DNA of 64,000 nucleotides, from the NCBI GenBank assembly GCA_947577185.1, contig CANPUE010000004.1, positions 93,688 through 157,687 of the forward strand, in the 5' to 3' direction. A program made the translations under genes and the position numbers. Below are positions 8,219-16,942 of the stretch, in pieces (within the stretch, counting starts at the first letter, position 1; the number at the start of each line of letters is the position of its first letter). The notes below the pieces were generated by a model, which worked only from the letters and a program-made list of their open reading frames with translations, did no database searches and had not been told where the DNA came from. Source of the DNA: an uncultured Lachnospiraceae bacterium. GTDB lineage: Bacteria > Bacillota > Clostridia > Lachnospirales > Lachnospiraceae.

Positions 8219-8358
8219 GAAAACGCTCCGTATATGATTCTTTCTACAGTATATGCCCGTGATCTCTATCCCATTTCCTTTCCCGCAAAAAACTGCTCCT
8301 GATCTGCCTAAAAGGCCGAAAAACCGAAAAAATCAACCTGTTTTTTTTTGTTTAGCCC

Positions 8359-8387
8359 TTTACAAATGCTGGAAAGATTACGATAAT
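8359..8387 (+). promoter_or_regulatory. Promoter upstream of the FliD-like gene
   Basis: TTTACA (8359-8364) and GATAAT (8382-8387) have 17-bp spacing. It lies about 65 bp before the start codon. A flagellar sigma-28 site was considered, but TAAA/GCCGATAA is not clearly present. Confidence 0.5.
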
Positions 8388-8453
8388 ATAGATAAGAAAA
8401 CATTTTGGACACGACACGGATGTCAACTATAGAAAATCAAAGGAGTGATATAC

Positions 8454-9713
8454 ATGGGCATTGGATTAACAGGTTTAAGCTCCGGTCTCGGAGATGTCTA
8501 TTCAAATTTATTAAGTTCCGGTTCTGCTTCTGCCGGCGGTGGAATGAGTGCTTTCGGCAGCACCACGCTGTTAAGTGATTATGCTTCGATCAAAAACGGC
8601 AGTTACGGCAAGATGATGAAGGCATACTATGAAAAGCAGAAAGCGGCAGACGATGAGGACGGTTCCTCTGTTTCCTCCAAAAACAAGACAAATGAAACGA
8701 AGGACGCCGCATCTGCCAGCGCTGCCAGAAAGTTCTATGAAACGGCTTCCGGAATGAAAAATCTCGATTACAGCGCGGATAATATCGACGAGCTGTATGA
8801 TAATGTGTCCGACTTTGTCAAAGATTATAATTCGCTGATCAAAAGCGCCTCCAAGAGCAAAAATGCTTCCGTACAGGCGCAGGCAGATGCCTTAAATGAT
8901 TATACTTACCAGAATTACAAATTATTTGCCAAGATCGGTATCACAATGAATTCTGACCGTACCCTGTCGATCAACGAAGATACCTTCAAAAAAGTAAATC
9001 AGAAAACCGGATCTACTAATGTTCCGACGATTAACACTTTGTTCCGGGGAATCGGTTCCTTTGCCGACAAGGCTGCCGACAGGGCAAGCAGAATTTACCG
9101 CACTGCAGGCGACGGGGAAGCGGTTACTTCTTCCAAAGCAAAGTACGCCGGCACAATGGGCAGCTATACAGCTGACAATAAGACAGAGAAAACAGACAGT
9201 ACTTCCTCCAATAAAGGCACTTCCAAGACTGCAAAGGATCCGGAATCAGCCAATCTGGCAAGTACGTTATACAAATCTGTTGAAAAACTGGGCGCTCTGT
9301 CGATTACTAACGACAATAAGGATGACGTTTATGATGCATTTTCTACTATGATTAAGGACTACAATGCCCTGATCAAAAAATCTTCGGAAAGTGAAAATTC
9401 CAATGTCATCAGACAGACAGATTATTTAAAGAATCTTGTGAGCGGCAATAAGAGTACATTCTCAAAAATGGGAATCACGATGAATTCCGATAAGACTCTT
9501 TCCATCGACGAGAACAAGTTTAAAGATTCCGATATGGGAAATGTGAAAAATCTGTTCGGAGGCGTCTATTCTTTTGCGGAGAAAATGACAGACAGGATCA
9601 ATCAGATTTATCGTTATGCCACACAGGGTCAGTCCTTAAATGCACAGACCTATACAAACCAGGGCGGTTACAGCGCTGCCGGCACCGGTTCCACACTCGA
9701 TACCACAATGTAA
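8454..9713 (+). CDS. FliD-like repeat protein of unknown function
   Basis: 419 aa from the ATG at 8454. AAAGGAG precedes it, while the track's GTG lies inside that ribosome site. Two related blocks of about 100 residues (roughly 85-185 and 260-375) each carry 'DFVKDYNSLIKxA' or 'IKDYNALIKKS' and then 'GITMNSDxTLSID/NExxFK'. This last motif closely resembles the C-terminal region of flagellar filament cap protein FliD. A Ser/Thr/Lys-rich linker joins the blocks. No signal peptide or membrane segment is seen, which suits a flagellar-type export substrate. However, no flagellar genes are in the window. It could be a surface or export-linked protein derived from FliD. Confidence 0.6.
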   Translation: MGIGLTGLSSGLGDVYSNLLSSGSASAGGGMSAFGSTTLLSDYASIKNGSYGKMMKAYYEKQKAADDEDGSSVSSKNKTNETKDAASASAARKFYETASGMKNLDYSADNIDELYDNVSDFVKDYNSLIKSASKSKNASVQAQADALNDYTYQNYKLFAKIGITMNSDRTLSINEDTFKKVNQKTGSTNVPTINTLFRGIGSFADKAADRASRIYRTAGDGEAVTSSKAKYAGTMGSYTADNKTEKTDSTSSNKGTSKTAKDPESANLASTLYKSVEKLGALSITNDNKDDVYDAFSTMIKDYNALIKKSSESENSNVIRQTDYLKNLVSGNKSTFSKMGITMNSDKTLSIDENKFKDSDMGNVKNLFGGVYSFAEKMTDRINQIYRYATQGQSLNAQTYTNQGGYSAAGTGSTLDTTM

Positions 9714-9725
9714 ATACTGAATGAT

Positions 9726-9760
9726 AAAAGAAAAAGCACCGGCTGGTGCTTTTTCTTTTG
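9726..9760. terminator. Bidirectional terminator between the FliD-like gene and the isomerase gene
   Basis: AAAAGAAAAAGCACC / GGTGCTTTTTCTTTT is a perfect 15-bp stem with a GGCT loop. It can serve the plus-strand FliD-like gene and the minus-strand isomerase operon, which ends 6 bp away. Confidence 0.85.
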
Positions 9761-9765
9761 ACTTT

Positions 9766-11250
9766 TTATGCGAAAGGATTCTCTGTCGGATACGGAAGAG
9801 ATTTCGGCTGATTATAACCGATCTCACTGACATCCACGCCGATATATTTGAATACTTCAAAGAGCGCTTTGCCGAAATGTCCAAAAGCAACGGCTCCGTG
9901 ATGAGGATAATTCTTCTCGATCAGTACGTGACGGTAGAATCTTCCCATCTCAGGTATCGCGAATACGCCGATGCCGCCAAAGGACTTCGTTGCTACCGGC
10001 AGGACTTCTCCCTCTGCCACGTACGCACGCAGAATATTGTCAGCCGTACTCTGTAAACGATAGAATGTGATATCACCGGGAACAATATCTCCTTCCAAAG
10101 TACCTTGCGTCACTTCTTCCGGAAGGCTTCTTGCCATGATCATCTGGTATTCCATACTGCACTTTGAAAGTTTTTTGGAGCAGGTATTGCCACAGTGGAA
10201 GCCCATGAACGTATCCGTATACTTGTAGTCGAACTTATTCTCAATCGCTTCTTTATACATATCCTTGGGTACGGAATTGTTGATGTCCAACAATGTAACG
10301 ATATCATCGCTGACAGCCTCTCCGATAAACTCGCTCAGGCATCCGTAAATATCCACTTCACAGGATACCGGAATTCCTCTTCCTGTCAGACGGCTGTTCA
10401 CATAGCAGGGAACAAATCCAAACTGTGTCTGGAATGCCGGCCAGCATTTTCCTGCGATCGCAACATACTCTCTGTAACCTTTGTGCCCTTCGATCCAGTC
10501 AAGAAGGGTCAGTTCATATTGTGCCAGTTTCGGCAGGATTTCCGGTTTGTTATTGCCGGCGCCAAGTTCTGCCTCCATGTCTTTTACTACATCCGGAATA
10601 CGTGCATCTTCTTCATGTTTATTAAATGCCTCGAACAGATCGAGTTCTGAGTTTTCTTCGATCTCCACGCCGAGATTGTAGAGCTGTTTGATCGGTGCGT
10701 TGCAGGCAAGGAAATTGAGCGGACGCGGGCCGAAAGAAATGATCTTTAAGCTGGAAAGCCCAATGATCGCACGTGCAATCGGAAGGAACTCATGAATCAT
10801 TTCCGCACAGTCCTGCGCGTCGCCTACCGGATATTCCGGAATATAAGCCTTTACATTACGAAGTTTCAGGTTATAGCTTGCATTGAGCATACCGCAGTAT
10901 GCATCGCCGCGTCCCTGGATCAGATCGTTCTGGGACTCTTCTGCCGCTGCTACAAACATCTTGGGTCCTTCAAAATGCTTTGCAAGCAGTGTCTCGGAAA
11001 TCTCCGGTCCGAAGTTGCCAAGATATACGCAGAGTGCGTTACATCCGTTTTCCCTGATATCCTTTAATGCATTAACCATATCGATTTCGCTCTCGATGAT
11101 GCAGACGGGACATTCATAAATATCAGCGGCATCGTATGCCTTATTATAGGCTTCCACCAAAGCCTTTCTTCTGTTAACTGCCAATGAGGCCGGGAAGCAG
11201 TCGCGGCTTACAGCCACAATACCGATCTTCACTTTGGGTAAATTGTTCAT
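9766..11250 (-). CDS. L-fucose/L-arabinose isomerase family protein
   Basis: 494 aa. The family isomerises aldoses to ketoses with Mn2+ in the cytoplasm. The expected metal and catalytic positions are visible in order: Glu in SCEVDIYGC, Asp in TLLDINNSV and His in MGFHCGNT. The N-terminal half has the FucI-type 'CNALCVYLGNFGPE' and 'ISFGPRPLNF' segments. The start follows GGAGGATACATAT. It is the third gene of an operon with xylulokinase and DUF4867, so it probably feeds a ketopentose such as D-xylulose or D-ribulose into the pentose phosphate pathway. The actual sugar (D-arabinose, L-fucose, xylose or other) cannot be decided from sequence alone. Confidence 0.82.
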   Translation of the reverse strand: MNNLPKVKIGIVAVSRDCFPASLAVNRRKALVEAYNKAYDAADIYECPVCIIESEIDMVNALKDIRENGCNALCVYLGNFGPEISETLLAKHFEGPKMFVAAAEESQNDLIQGRGDAYCGMLNASYNLKLRNVKAYIPEYPVGDAQDCAEMIHEFLPIARAIIGLSSLKIISFGPRPLNFLACNAPIKQLYNLGVEIEENSELDLFEAFNKHEEDARIPDVVKDMEAELGAGNNKPEILPKLAQYELTLLDWIEGHKGYREYVAIAGKCWPAFQTQFGFVPCYVNSRLTGRGIPVSCEVDIYGCLSEFIGEAVSDDIVTLLDINNSVPKDMYKEAIENKFDYKYTDTFMGFHCGNTCSKKLSKCSMEYQMIMARSLPEEVTQGTLEGDIVPGDITFYRLQSTADNILRAYVAEGEVLPVATKSFGGIGVFAIPEMGRFYRHVLIEKNYPHHGAVAFGHFGKALFEVFKYIGVDVSEIGYNQPKSLPYPTENPFA

Positions 11251-11290
11251 ATATGTATCCTCCTTTAACCGGGGTTACCGGTAATGCTTT

Positions 11291-11914
11291 CTATTCTCTG
11301 ATATCCAGATTCTTTCCGATCAGTCCGATATGCGCACCTTCGTCCAATCCGCCTTCCGCATGTCCGATCAGCCATTTATTCTGTGCTGTGATGATAGCGT
11401 CCTCCCAGCCGTCATGTTTTTCTTTCAATGGATAATTCGTTCCTGCCGGCAGGACAATCCCCACCTTGAATCCATCCTCCCCCGCACTGCAGGGCGCATA
11501 GTGAAGCGTCGTCGCAAAAATTTCCGCCGCGGTTCCTGCGGGGAGCAAAAATGCTTCCATTTTTGACGTATCATAGGTGAAATCGTCTGTGATATCCTGC
11601 TGCATGCCGACGATCAGAACCGCATCCGTCGCCGCCACATTGATTTCGGAACTCCTGTGGTATTCCACCGCATTTAGTTTATAGTTATGTCCATTGCAGT
11701 AGCCTGCCTGTATCGGAAGTTCTCCGTAAGTCCTTCTCTGCAGTTCCTTCGCAGTCTGCGTAGATTCCAGAACCGATACCGAAGGTTCATAGGCTACGCC
11801 TTCCGGCAGAGGTGTTTCCTTTTTGATCGCCTCCACCAGTTCGCCAAAATCAATGCCCTGCACGACTCTGCCGTATTTGCGGAACGCGGGATCTGTAATC
11901 TTTTTAATTTCCAT
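11291..11914 (-). CDS. DUF4867 family protein
   Basis: 207 aa from the ATG at 11914, which has AAAGGAG upstream. The track adds nine unsupported residues. The sequence (VVQGIDFGELVEAIKK, YCNGHNYKLNAVEYHRSSE, PAGTAAEIFATTLHYAPC, HAEGG) matches DUF4867, a cupin-like family found almost always beside fucose/arabinose-type isomerases. The His/Glu-rich 'NGHNYKLNAVEYHRSSE' could bind metal or sugar. A role as sugar mutarotase or lyxose-isomerase-like partner is inference. It lies 56 bp after xylulokinase and 40 bp before the isomerase, so the operon is tight. Confidence 0.78.
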   Translation of the reverse strand: MEIKKITDPAFRKYGRVVQGIDFGELVEAIKKETPLPEGVAYEPSVSVLESTQTAKELQRRTYGELPIQAGYCNGHNYKLNAVEYHRSSEINVAATDAVLIVGMQQDITDDFTYDTSKMEAFLLPAGTAAEIFATTLHYAPCSAGEDGFKVGIVLPAGTNYPLKEKHDGWEDAIITAQNKWLIGHAEGGLDEGAHIGLIGKNLDIRE

Positions 11915-11970
11915 GCGTTTTAATACTCCTTTCCTGTACAACTGTTCTTTCCTGCAAAATTATTTTCCTG

Positions 11971-13440
11971 CTACTGGATCTTATCAAAAAGCGCTCTGCA
12001 TGCCGGATAGATTTCCTTAAACTGCTGATAACGCGCATCATATTTTGCCACCAGCTCTGCATCCGGCTCCACCGTATCCACCACTTTTACGATCTTTTCC
12101 GCAGCCTCTTCCACATTTTTATACTCGCCGCAGGCAACTGCCGCCAGCATGGCGCCGCCCATGGCAGGGCCTTCTTCACTCTCGATCACGTCAACTTTTA
12201 AATTCAATATATTCGCGATCATCTTTTTCCACAGAGGGCTCTTCGCGCCGCCGCCGCAGATTTTCGTTCTTTCGATGTGAATGCCGAGTGATTTCGCTAC
12301 TTCAAAAGAATCCCGCAGTGCAAAGGCAACCCCTTCCAGCACGGCCTGTGTCATATCCGCTCTTGTCGTATCCATCGTCATACCGATAAAAGTGCCCCGC
12401 GCATTCGGGTTATTATGCGGAGAGCGTTCCCCCATCAGATACGGAAGAAAATACACATGGTTCTCACCCAGTTTCGTAATCTCTTTTTGTGCCCCGGCAT
12501 AATCATCTGTTCCAATGATATCATCCATCCACCACTTATTGCAGGATGCCGCGGAAAGCATACAGCCCATCAGATGATAATGACCGTCGGCATGCGCGAA
12601 AGCATGCAGTGCATTGTATCTGTCAACGCCAAATTTATCTGATGAGATAAAGATGGTTCCGCTTGTTCCAAGCGAAATGTTGCACATACCATCACCGACC
12701 GTACCCGTTCCGACTGCTGCCGCCGCATTATCTCCGGCGCCGGCCGCTACCCTGACATCCGCAGGGATTCCCAGTTCCTCAGCGATTTCCGGAAGTACGG
12801 TCCCGACCGTCTCATAACTTTCATAAATCTTCGCAAGCTGTTCTTCTTTGATGCCGCAGATTTCGCACATCTCTTTCGACCAGCAGCGGTTCTTAACATC
12901 AAATATCAGCATGCCGGAAGCATCTGATACATCGGTGCAGTGAACACCTGTCAGTTTATAGGCAATATAATCTTTGGGCAGCATAATCCTGCGGATACGT
13001 GCAAAATTCTCAGGCTCTTTATTTTTTACCCAGAGAATCTTGGGCGCAGTAAATCCGGTAAAGGAAATATTAGCCGTATATTCCGAGAGTTTCTCCTTCC
13101 CGATCACATTGTTCAGATAATCACATTCTTCAGCAGTTCTCCCGTCATTCCATAAAATCGCCGGCCTGATCACTTCATCCTGCTCGTCGAGAATAACAAG
13201 CCCATGCATCTGTCCGCCGAAGCTGATGCCGGCTACCTGACTCCTGTCAAAGTCTTTTAAAAGTTCCCCGATACCGGCCATCGTCTGCTCATACCAGTCC
13301 TCCGGTTTCTGTTCCGACCAGCCCGGATTGGGAAAATAAAGCGGATACTCCTTTGAAACGATATTCAGAATCTTTCCGCCGCCGTCCATCAACAGCAGTT
13401 TAACGGCCGATGTGCCTAAATCTACTCCTATATACAGCAT
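11971..13440 (-). CDS. xylB: Xylulokinase (FGGY carbohydrate kinase)
   Basis: 489 aa. It phosphorylates D-xylulose (or a related ketose) with ATP. The N-terminal GVDLGTSAVKLLL phosphate-binding loop, GISFGGQMHGLV, ILWNDGRTAEEC, GAGDNAAAAVGTG and the C-terminal ICGGGAKSPLWKKM are standard for XylB. Length is normal. GAGGAGG lies 7 bases before the ATG. It is first of the three sugar genes and lies 37 bp after the GGDEF-EAL gene, so it may be co-transcribed with it. Confidence 0.93.
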   Translation of the reverse strand: MLYIGVDLGTSAVKLLLMDGGGKILNIVSKEYPLYFPNPGWSEQKPEDWYEQTMAGIGELLKDFDRSQVAGISFGGQMHGLVILDEQDEVIRPAILWNDGRTAEECDYLNNVIGKEKLSEYTANISFTGFTAPKILWVKNKEPENFARIRRIMLPKDYIAYKLTGVHCTDVSDASGMLIFDVKNRCWSKEMCEICGIKEEQLAKIYESYETVGTVLPEIAEELGIPADVRVAAGAGDNAAAAVGTGTVGDGMCNISLGTSGTIFISSDKFGVDRYNALHAFAHADGHYHLMGCMLSAASCNKWWMDDIIGTDDYAGAQKEITKLGENHVYFLPYLMGERSPHNNPNARGTFIGMTMDTTRADMTQAVLEGVAFALRDSFEVAKSLGIHIERTKICGGGAKSPLWKKMIANILNLKVDVIESEEGPAMGGAMLAAVACGEYKNVEEAAEKIVKVVDTVEPDAELVAKYDARYQQFKEIYPACRALFDKIQ

Positions 13441-13477
13441 TGTATACCTCCTCTGTTCTGTTTATTTTTATGCCGGT

Positions 13478-15160
13478 TCATGCCGGCCCCGTCAGAAAAT
13501 TCTTTTCAAACTCCTGTGCCGGAGACGGCCGCCCGAATAAGTAACCCTGAATCATATCCGGTTTGGCATGCTTCATTCTGTCCAGTTCGTGTTCGTATTC
13601 GATCCCTTCCATGCATACCGATGATCCCACACTATGTATCATATCAATAATATGACAGATGATCGTATAGTCATATTCATTTTCCAGCGCCTGCAGAACA
13701 AAACTCCTGTCCAGCTTGATCGTTTTGGCCTCAATTTCTTTTAAATACCGCATATTGGAATAACCTGTCCCAAAATCATCGATCGCCAGATTAATCTTAT
13801 TCTCCTTCAGGTCCTTAAACAGCTCTCTGATCCTGCTGTCAGTCTCTATATAACCGCTCTCGGTCAGTTCCAGCACCAGGCTGTGCGGCGGAATCCCAAT
13901 CTCATCAATGCATCTGTTGACATCCTTGATCAGATCGCTTTTATGTACCTGCACATAAGAAAGATTCACGTTGACATGAAAATCCGGGAATATCTGCTGC
14001 CACTTTTTACACATTTGGGCCGCCTCCCACAAAACATAGCGCCCTACCGGAATAATCAGCCCGCTTTCTTCCATGATCGGGATCATGACAGCCGGTGAAA
14101 TACTGCCGTATTTCTCACTCTGCCAGCGCAGCAGCGCCTCCGCGCCGACCACCCTGTAACTGCGGGCATCTACGATCGGCTGATAGTAAACCTGAAAGCC
14201 CCGGAAATTGTTTGAAATATCGATCCTGAGCGCCTTACGGATATCCAGATTTTTCAAATACCCGTTATAATCCGACTCGCAAAAAAGCACCATCTGGTTC
14301 CTGCCGTTTCTTTTGGCCTCGTTGAGCGCAAACTCCGACAGCTTCATGAGTTCTTCGCTGCTTTTTCCGACAAATCCCCTGTCGATCACGCCGGCGGAAA
14401 TCGTATAAAACCGGCTGTAGCCGCTCTGCCTTACAGCCTGCGCCGCCTTTTTGCGGATCGCGTCATAAACCTGATACGGGTGCCATGCCGGCGACTTTCC
14501 CGCGTCCAGGATCATAAATTCATCGGCCACAAGCCGGTAAACATCCACATCTTCCGCTACCGTATCAAGAATACATTGAGACAGTTCCGACAAGACTGCA
14601 TCTCCCGCCGCCGTACCTTCTTTTTCATTGATCTCTTTAAAATTGTCAATGCCGATACGCATGCAGAAACGGATCGATTCCGGACGGTCCCGTAAGATTT
14701 CTTCCCCATCCAGGCGGAATCTTACTTCCCTGCGGAGTCCCGTCACATTATCGGCCTTCGCTTTCCTGCCAAGTTCATTCAGCTTTCCGACCAACAGGCG
14801 GTGTCCCTCCGCATCAATGATCACCGTCCCGCGGCAGCTCACCCAGATCACTCTGTTCTCCCGGTCAAGCCACCTGTATTCCAGGTCATGCGTCTCCTGT
14901 TCCCCGGATGCACATCTTCCAAGGTCGTCAGCCACCTTGGAATAATCGGAAGGATGTATGACGTTCTTCAGCACTGCCGTGCAGTTCTCGATCCGCGTAT
15001 CGTTCAATGCAACTCTTTTGGTAAGCTGCTCCGGGATCAGATACACATCAGATGCCAGATCCAAAATGTATAAATATGCGTCTGAGGATTTCTGTAAGAC
15101 GTCTACAATAGACTTGATCTGATCGATTGACATGTTCTGAAACATTTCCAGTTCTTTCAT
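13478..15160 (-). CDS. PAS-like, degenerate GGDEF and EAL domain protein (probable c-di-GMP phosphodiesterase)
   Basis: 560 aa from the ATG at 15160, which has GGAGG 8 bases upstream. Residues about 25-130 look like a PAS sensor (HPSDYSKVADDL, EYRWLDRENRVIWV). The next 140 residues are a GGDEF fold whose signature is RLVADEF, so cyclase activity is unlikely. The EAL domain (about 310-555) keeps GAEALLRW, NVNLSYVQV, LELTESG and DDFGTGYSNM, the residues needed for metal and c-di-GMP hydrolysis. No membrane segment is seen, so it is cytoplasmic. The good promoter upstream may also drive the xylB operon. Confidence 0.85.
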   Translation of the reverse strand: MKELEMFQNMSIDQIKSIVDVLQKSSDAYLYILDLASDVYLIPEQLTKRVALNDTRIENCTAVLKNVIHPSDYSKVADDLGRCASGEQETHDLEYRWLDRENRVIWVSCRGTVIIDAEGHRLLVGKLNELGRKAKADNVTGLRREVRFRLDGEEILRDRPESIRFCMRIGIDNFKEINEKEGTAAGDAVLSELSQCILDTVAEDVDVYRLVADEFMILDAGKSPAWHPYQVYDAIRKKAAQAVRQSGYSRFYTISAGVIDRGFVGKSSEELMKLSEFALNEAKRNGRNQMVLFCESDYNGYLKNLDIRKALRIDISNNFRGFQVYYQPIVDARSYRVVGAEALLRWQSEKYGSISPAVMIPIMEESGLIIPVGRYVLWEAAQMCKKWQQIFPDFHVNVNLSYVQVHKSDLIKDVNRCIDEIGIPPHSLVLELTESGYIETDSRIRELFKDLKENKINLAIDDFGTGYSNMRYLKEIEAKTIKLDRSFVLQALENEYDYTIICHIIDMIHSVGSSVCMEGIEYEHELDRMKHAKPDMIQGYLFGRPSPAQEFEKNFLTGPA

Positions 15161-15249
15161 ATCTCCTGCCTCCAATTTTGGCATACTGTGCGTTATTTCG
15201 CTGTGAACTGATCGTTATAATATATTATTCAAATAAATATCATATACTA

Positions 15250-15278
15250 ATTTTACCCACTGTCACAGAAACTGTCAA
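15250..15278 (-). promoter_or_regulatory. Promoter for the GGDEF-EAL gene and possibly the sugar operon
   Basis: On the minus strand TTGACA (15273-15278) and TAAAAT (15250-15255) are spaced 17 bp apart, with a perfect -35 box. It is divergent from the carbamate kinase promoter. Confidence 0.75.
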
Positions 15279-15322
15279 CAGCAATCAGGCAGAAACATTG
15301 TGCAATTTTTGCGAAAAATTCC

Positions 15323-15351
15323 TATACAAAGCATAGGGCTTTTGATATAAT
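15323..15351 (+). promoter_or_regulatory. Promoter for the carbamate kinase-like gene
   Basis: The perfect TATAAT (15346-15351) has a weak -35, TATACA (15323-15328), at 17 bp. It lies about 45 bp before the start codon. Confidence 0.5.
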
Positions 15352-15394
15352 TAACACATATTTGACAAGGAATAGAAAGTAAAGGGCATAAAAA

Positions 15395-16330
15395 ATGAAT
15401 AAAAAGAAAGTTGTCGTGTCTCTTGGACACGAAGCCTTAGGCTATACGACTACAGAACAGTGGGACGCTGTCAAAAAAACCGCGAAGGCGCTCGCCGACC
15501 TGGTCGAAGCCGGTTACCAGCTGACGATCACGCACAGCAACGGTCCGCAGGTCAGCATGATCCACAAAGCCATGACGGAACTCAGGCGGATCTATATTGA
15601 TTATACGCCTGCCCCGATGTGTGTCTGCTCCGCAATGAGTCAGGGCTATGTAGGATATGATATTCAAAATTCCCTGCGTACCGAACTCCTTTCCCGCGGT
15701 ATCTCCCAAACTGTCAGCACGATCTTAACACAGGTTACCGTTGATCCATACGATGAAGCATTCTATGAACCGACGAAGCTGATCGGACGTTATATGTCCA
15801 GAGAAGACGCAGAAACAGAGATCAAAAAGGGAAATTACGTGTCAGAGGAACCCGGCAAAGGTTTCCGCCGTGTCGTTGCGGCGCCCAGGCCGATCGACAT
15901 TGTAGAAATAGAAGCGATCCGTGCACTCGCAGATGCCGGACAGGTTGTGATCGCCTGCGGAGGCGGCGGCATTCCCGTCATTGAACAGAAACATGCTTTA
16001 AAGGGCGCTTCCGCCGTGATTGAAAAGGATTCGATCGCCGGCAGGCTGGCCGGAGATCTGTTGGTGGACGAACTGATCATTCTCACCGGCGTTCCTTTTG
16101 TTTACCTGAATTTTGGAAAGGAAAATCAGACTCCTCTCGAACACCTCACGGTCTCAAAAGCAAAAGAACTGATCCGAGAAAATGAATTTGGCAAAGGTAC
16201 GATGCTTCCCAAGATCGAAGCCGCCATCTCCTATCTGGAAGCGAAACCGGACGGGAAGGTTCTGATCACATCCCTGTCCGAAGTGACAAACGCCATCAAG
16301 GGGCGGAGCGGAACTGTCATTATTCAATAA
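15395..16330 (+). CDS. Carbamate kinase family protein
   Basis: 311 aa, normal for carbamate kinases, which make ATP from carbamoyl phosphate in arginine or purine-derived catabolism. THSNGPQVSMI, ACGGGGIPVI, EKDSIAGRLAGDLL and GKGTMLPKIEAA match the amino-acid kinase fold of this family. The N-terminal loop reads SLGHEALGYTT, not the usual ALGGNAL, so it belongs to a divergent branch and activity should not be assumed. AAAGGG lies upstream of the ATG. It is a single-gene unit with its own promoter and terminator. No arginine deiminase or transcarbamylase gene lies nearby. Confidence 0.8.
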   Translation: MNKKKVVVSLGHEALGYTTTEQWDAVKKTAKALADLVEAGYQLTITHSNGPQVSMIHKAMTELRRIYIDYTPAPMCVCSAMSQGYVGYDIQNSLRTELLSRGISQTVSTILTQVTVDPYDEAFYEPTKLIGRYMSREDAETEIKKGNYVSEEPGKGFRRVVAAPRPIDIVEIEAIRALADAGQVVIACGGGGIPVIEQKHALKGASAVIEKDSIAGRLAGDLLVDELIILTGVPFVYLNFGKENQTPLEHLTVSKAKELIRENEFGKGTMLPKIEAAISYLEAKPDGKVLITSLSEVTNAIKGRSGTVIIQ

Positions 16331-16382
16331 ACAGATATTGACTTTTCATGAAAAATATGCAATTTGCTTATTCGGTAACATA

Positions 16383-16450
16383 GGCCGTGCGGCAGTCCCA
16401 CTGAAAAAGACAGTCTTTTCTGTCTTTTTCGACAGGATTGCTGCACGGCC
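16383..16450. terminator. Nested bidirectional terminator
   Basis: The inner stem AAAAAGACAG / CTGTCTTTTT sits inside an outer stem GGCCGTGC / GCACGGCC. It separates the plus-strand carbamate kinase gene from the minus-strand lspA-like gene, so it can stop both transcripts. Confidence 0.8.
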
Positions 16451-16458
16451 TTCGTCTG

Positions 16459-16914
16459 TCATTGATCGGACACGCTGCCCAATGCCATACACAGGGCGCC
16501 GATCATAATGCAGAAGTCGGAAATATTAAACACAATGCGCCTGACTGCCTCGTTTTTCACCGGAAAGCTCACATAATCCACCACATACCGTCTGCACAGT
16601 CTGTCATACGTATTGCTGTAAGCGCCTCCGAGAAGAAGCGCCAGTCCTGTTTTTAATAACCTGCCACCCTTAACGCTGAACGTCGCGAGAAATACAACCG
16701 TCATCGCAAGCGTAAGCAGAACGGAAAGAAGTGCCACAAACCCGCGTTTCTTCTCACCCAGATTGAGAAAGGCGCCTCTATTGTGATATTTGCGAAGAAG
16801 CAGACGCCCATTTCCGATCTCTTTTGTTTCGCCTTCTGTGCCGCTTCTCTCGATCCATTCCTTAATCCCAAAATCCAAAAGAAAGATCAGTGCGGCAATT
16901 ATTGCATAAATCAT
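16459..16914 (-). CDS. Signal peptidase II (LspA) family protein
   Basis: 151 aa with four hydrophobic segments. The family cleaves lipoprotein signal peptides in the membrane. YHNRGAFLNLGE matches the conserved NxGxAF box. GGAYSNTYDRL...VVDYVSF and IVFNISDFCIMIGA hold the two catalytic Asp residues. The usual GGALGNxxDR is changed to GGAYSNTYDR and the periplasmic loop is short, so it is a divergent paralogue. It starts 28 bp after the rhamnosidase stop and is the third gene of the TetR operon, an unusual place for a housekeeping peptidase. Confidence 0.78.
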   Translation of the reverse strand: MIYAIIAALIFLLDFGIKEWIERSGTEGETKEIGNGRLLLRKYHNRGAFLNLGEKKRGFVALLSVLLTLAMTVVFLATFSVKGGRLLKTGLALLLGGAYSNTYDRLCRRYVVDYVSFPVKNEAVRRIVFNISDFCIMIGALCMALGSVSDQ

Positions 16915-16942
16915 GGTCTAATGTCCTTTCCCTGTGACTGCC

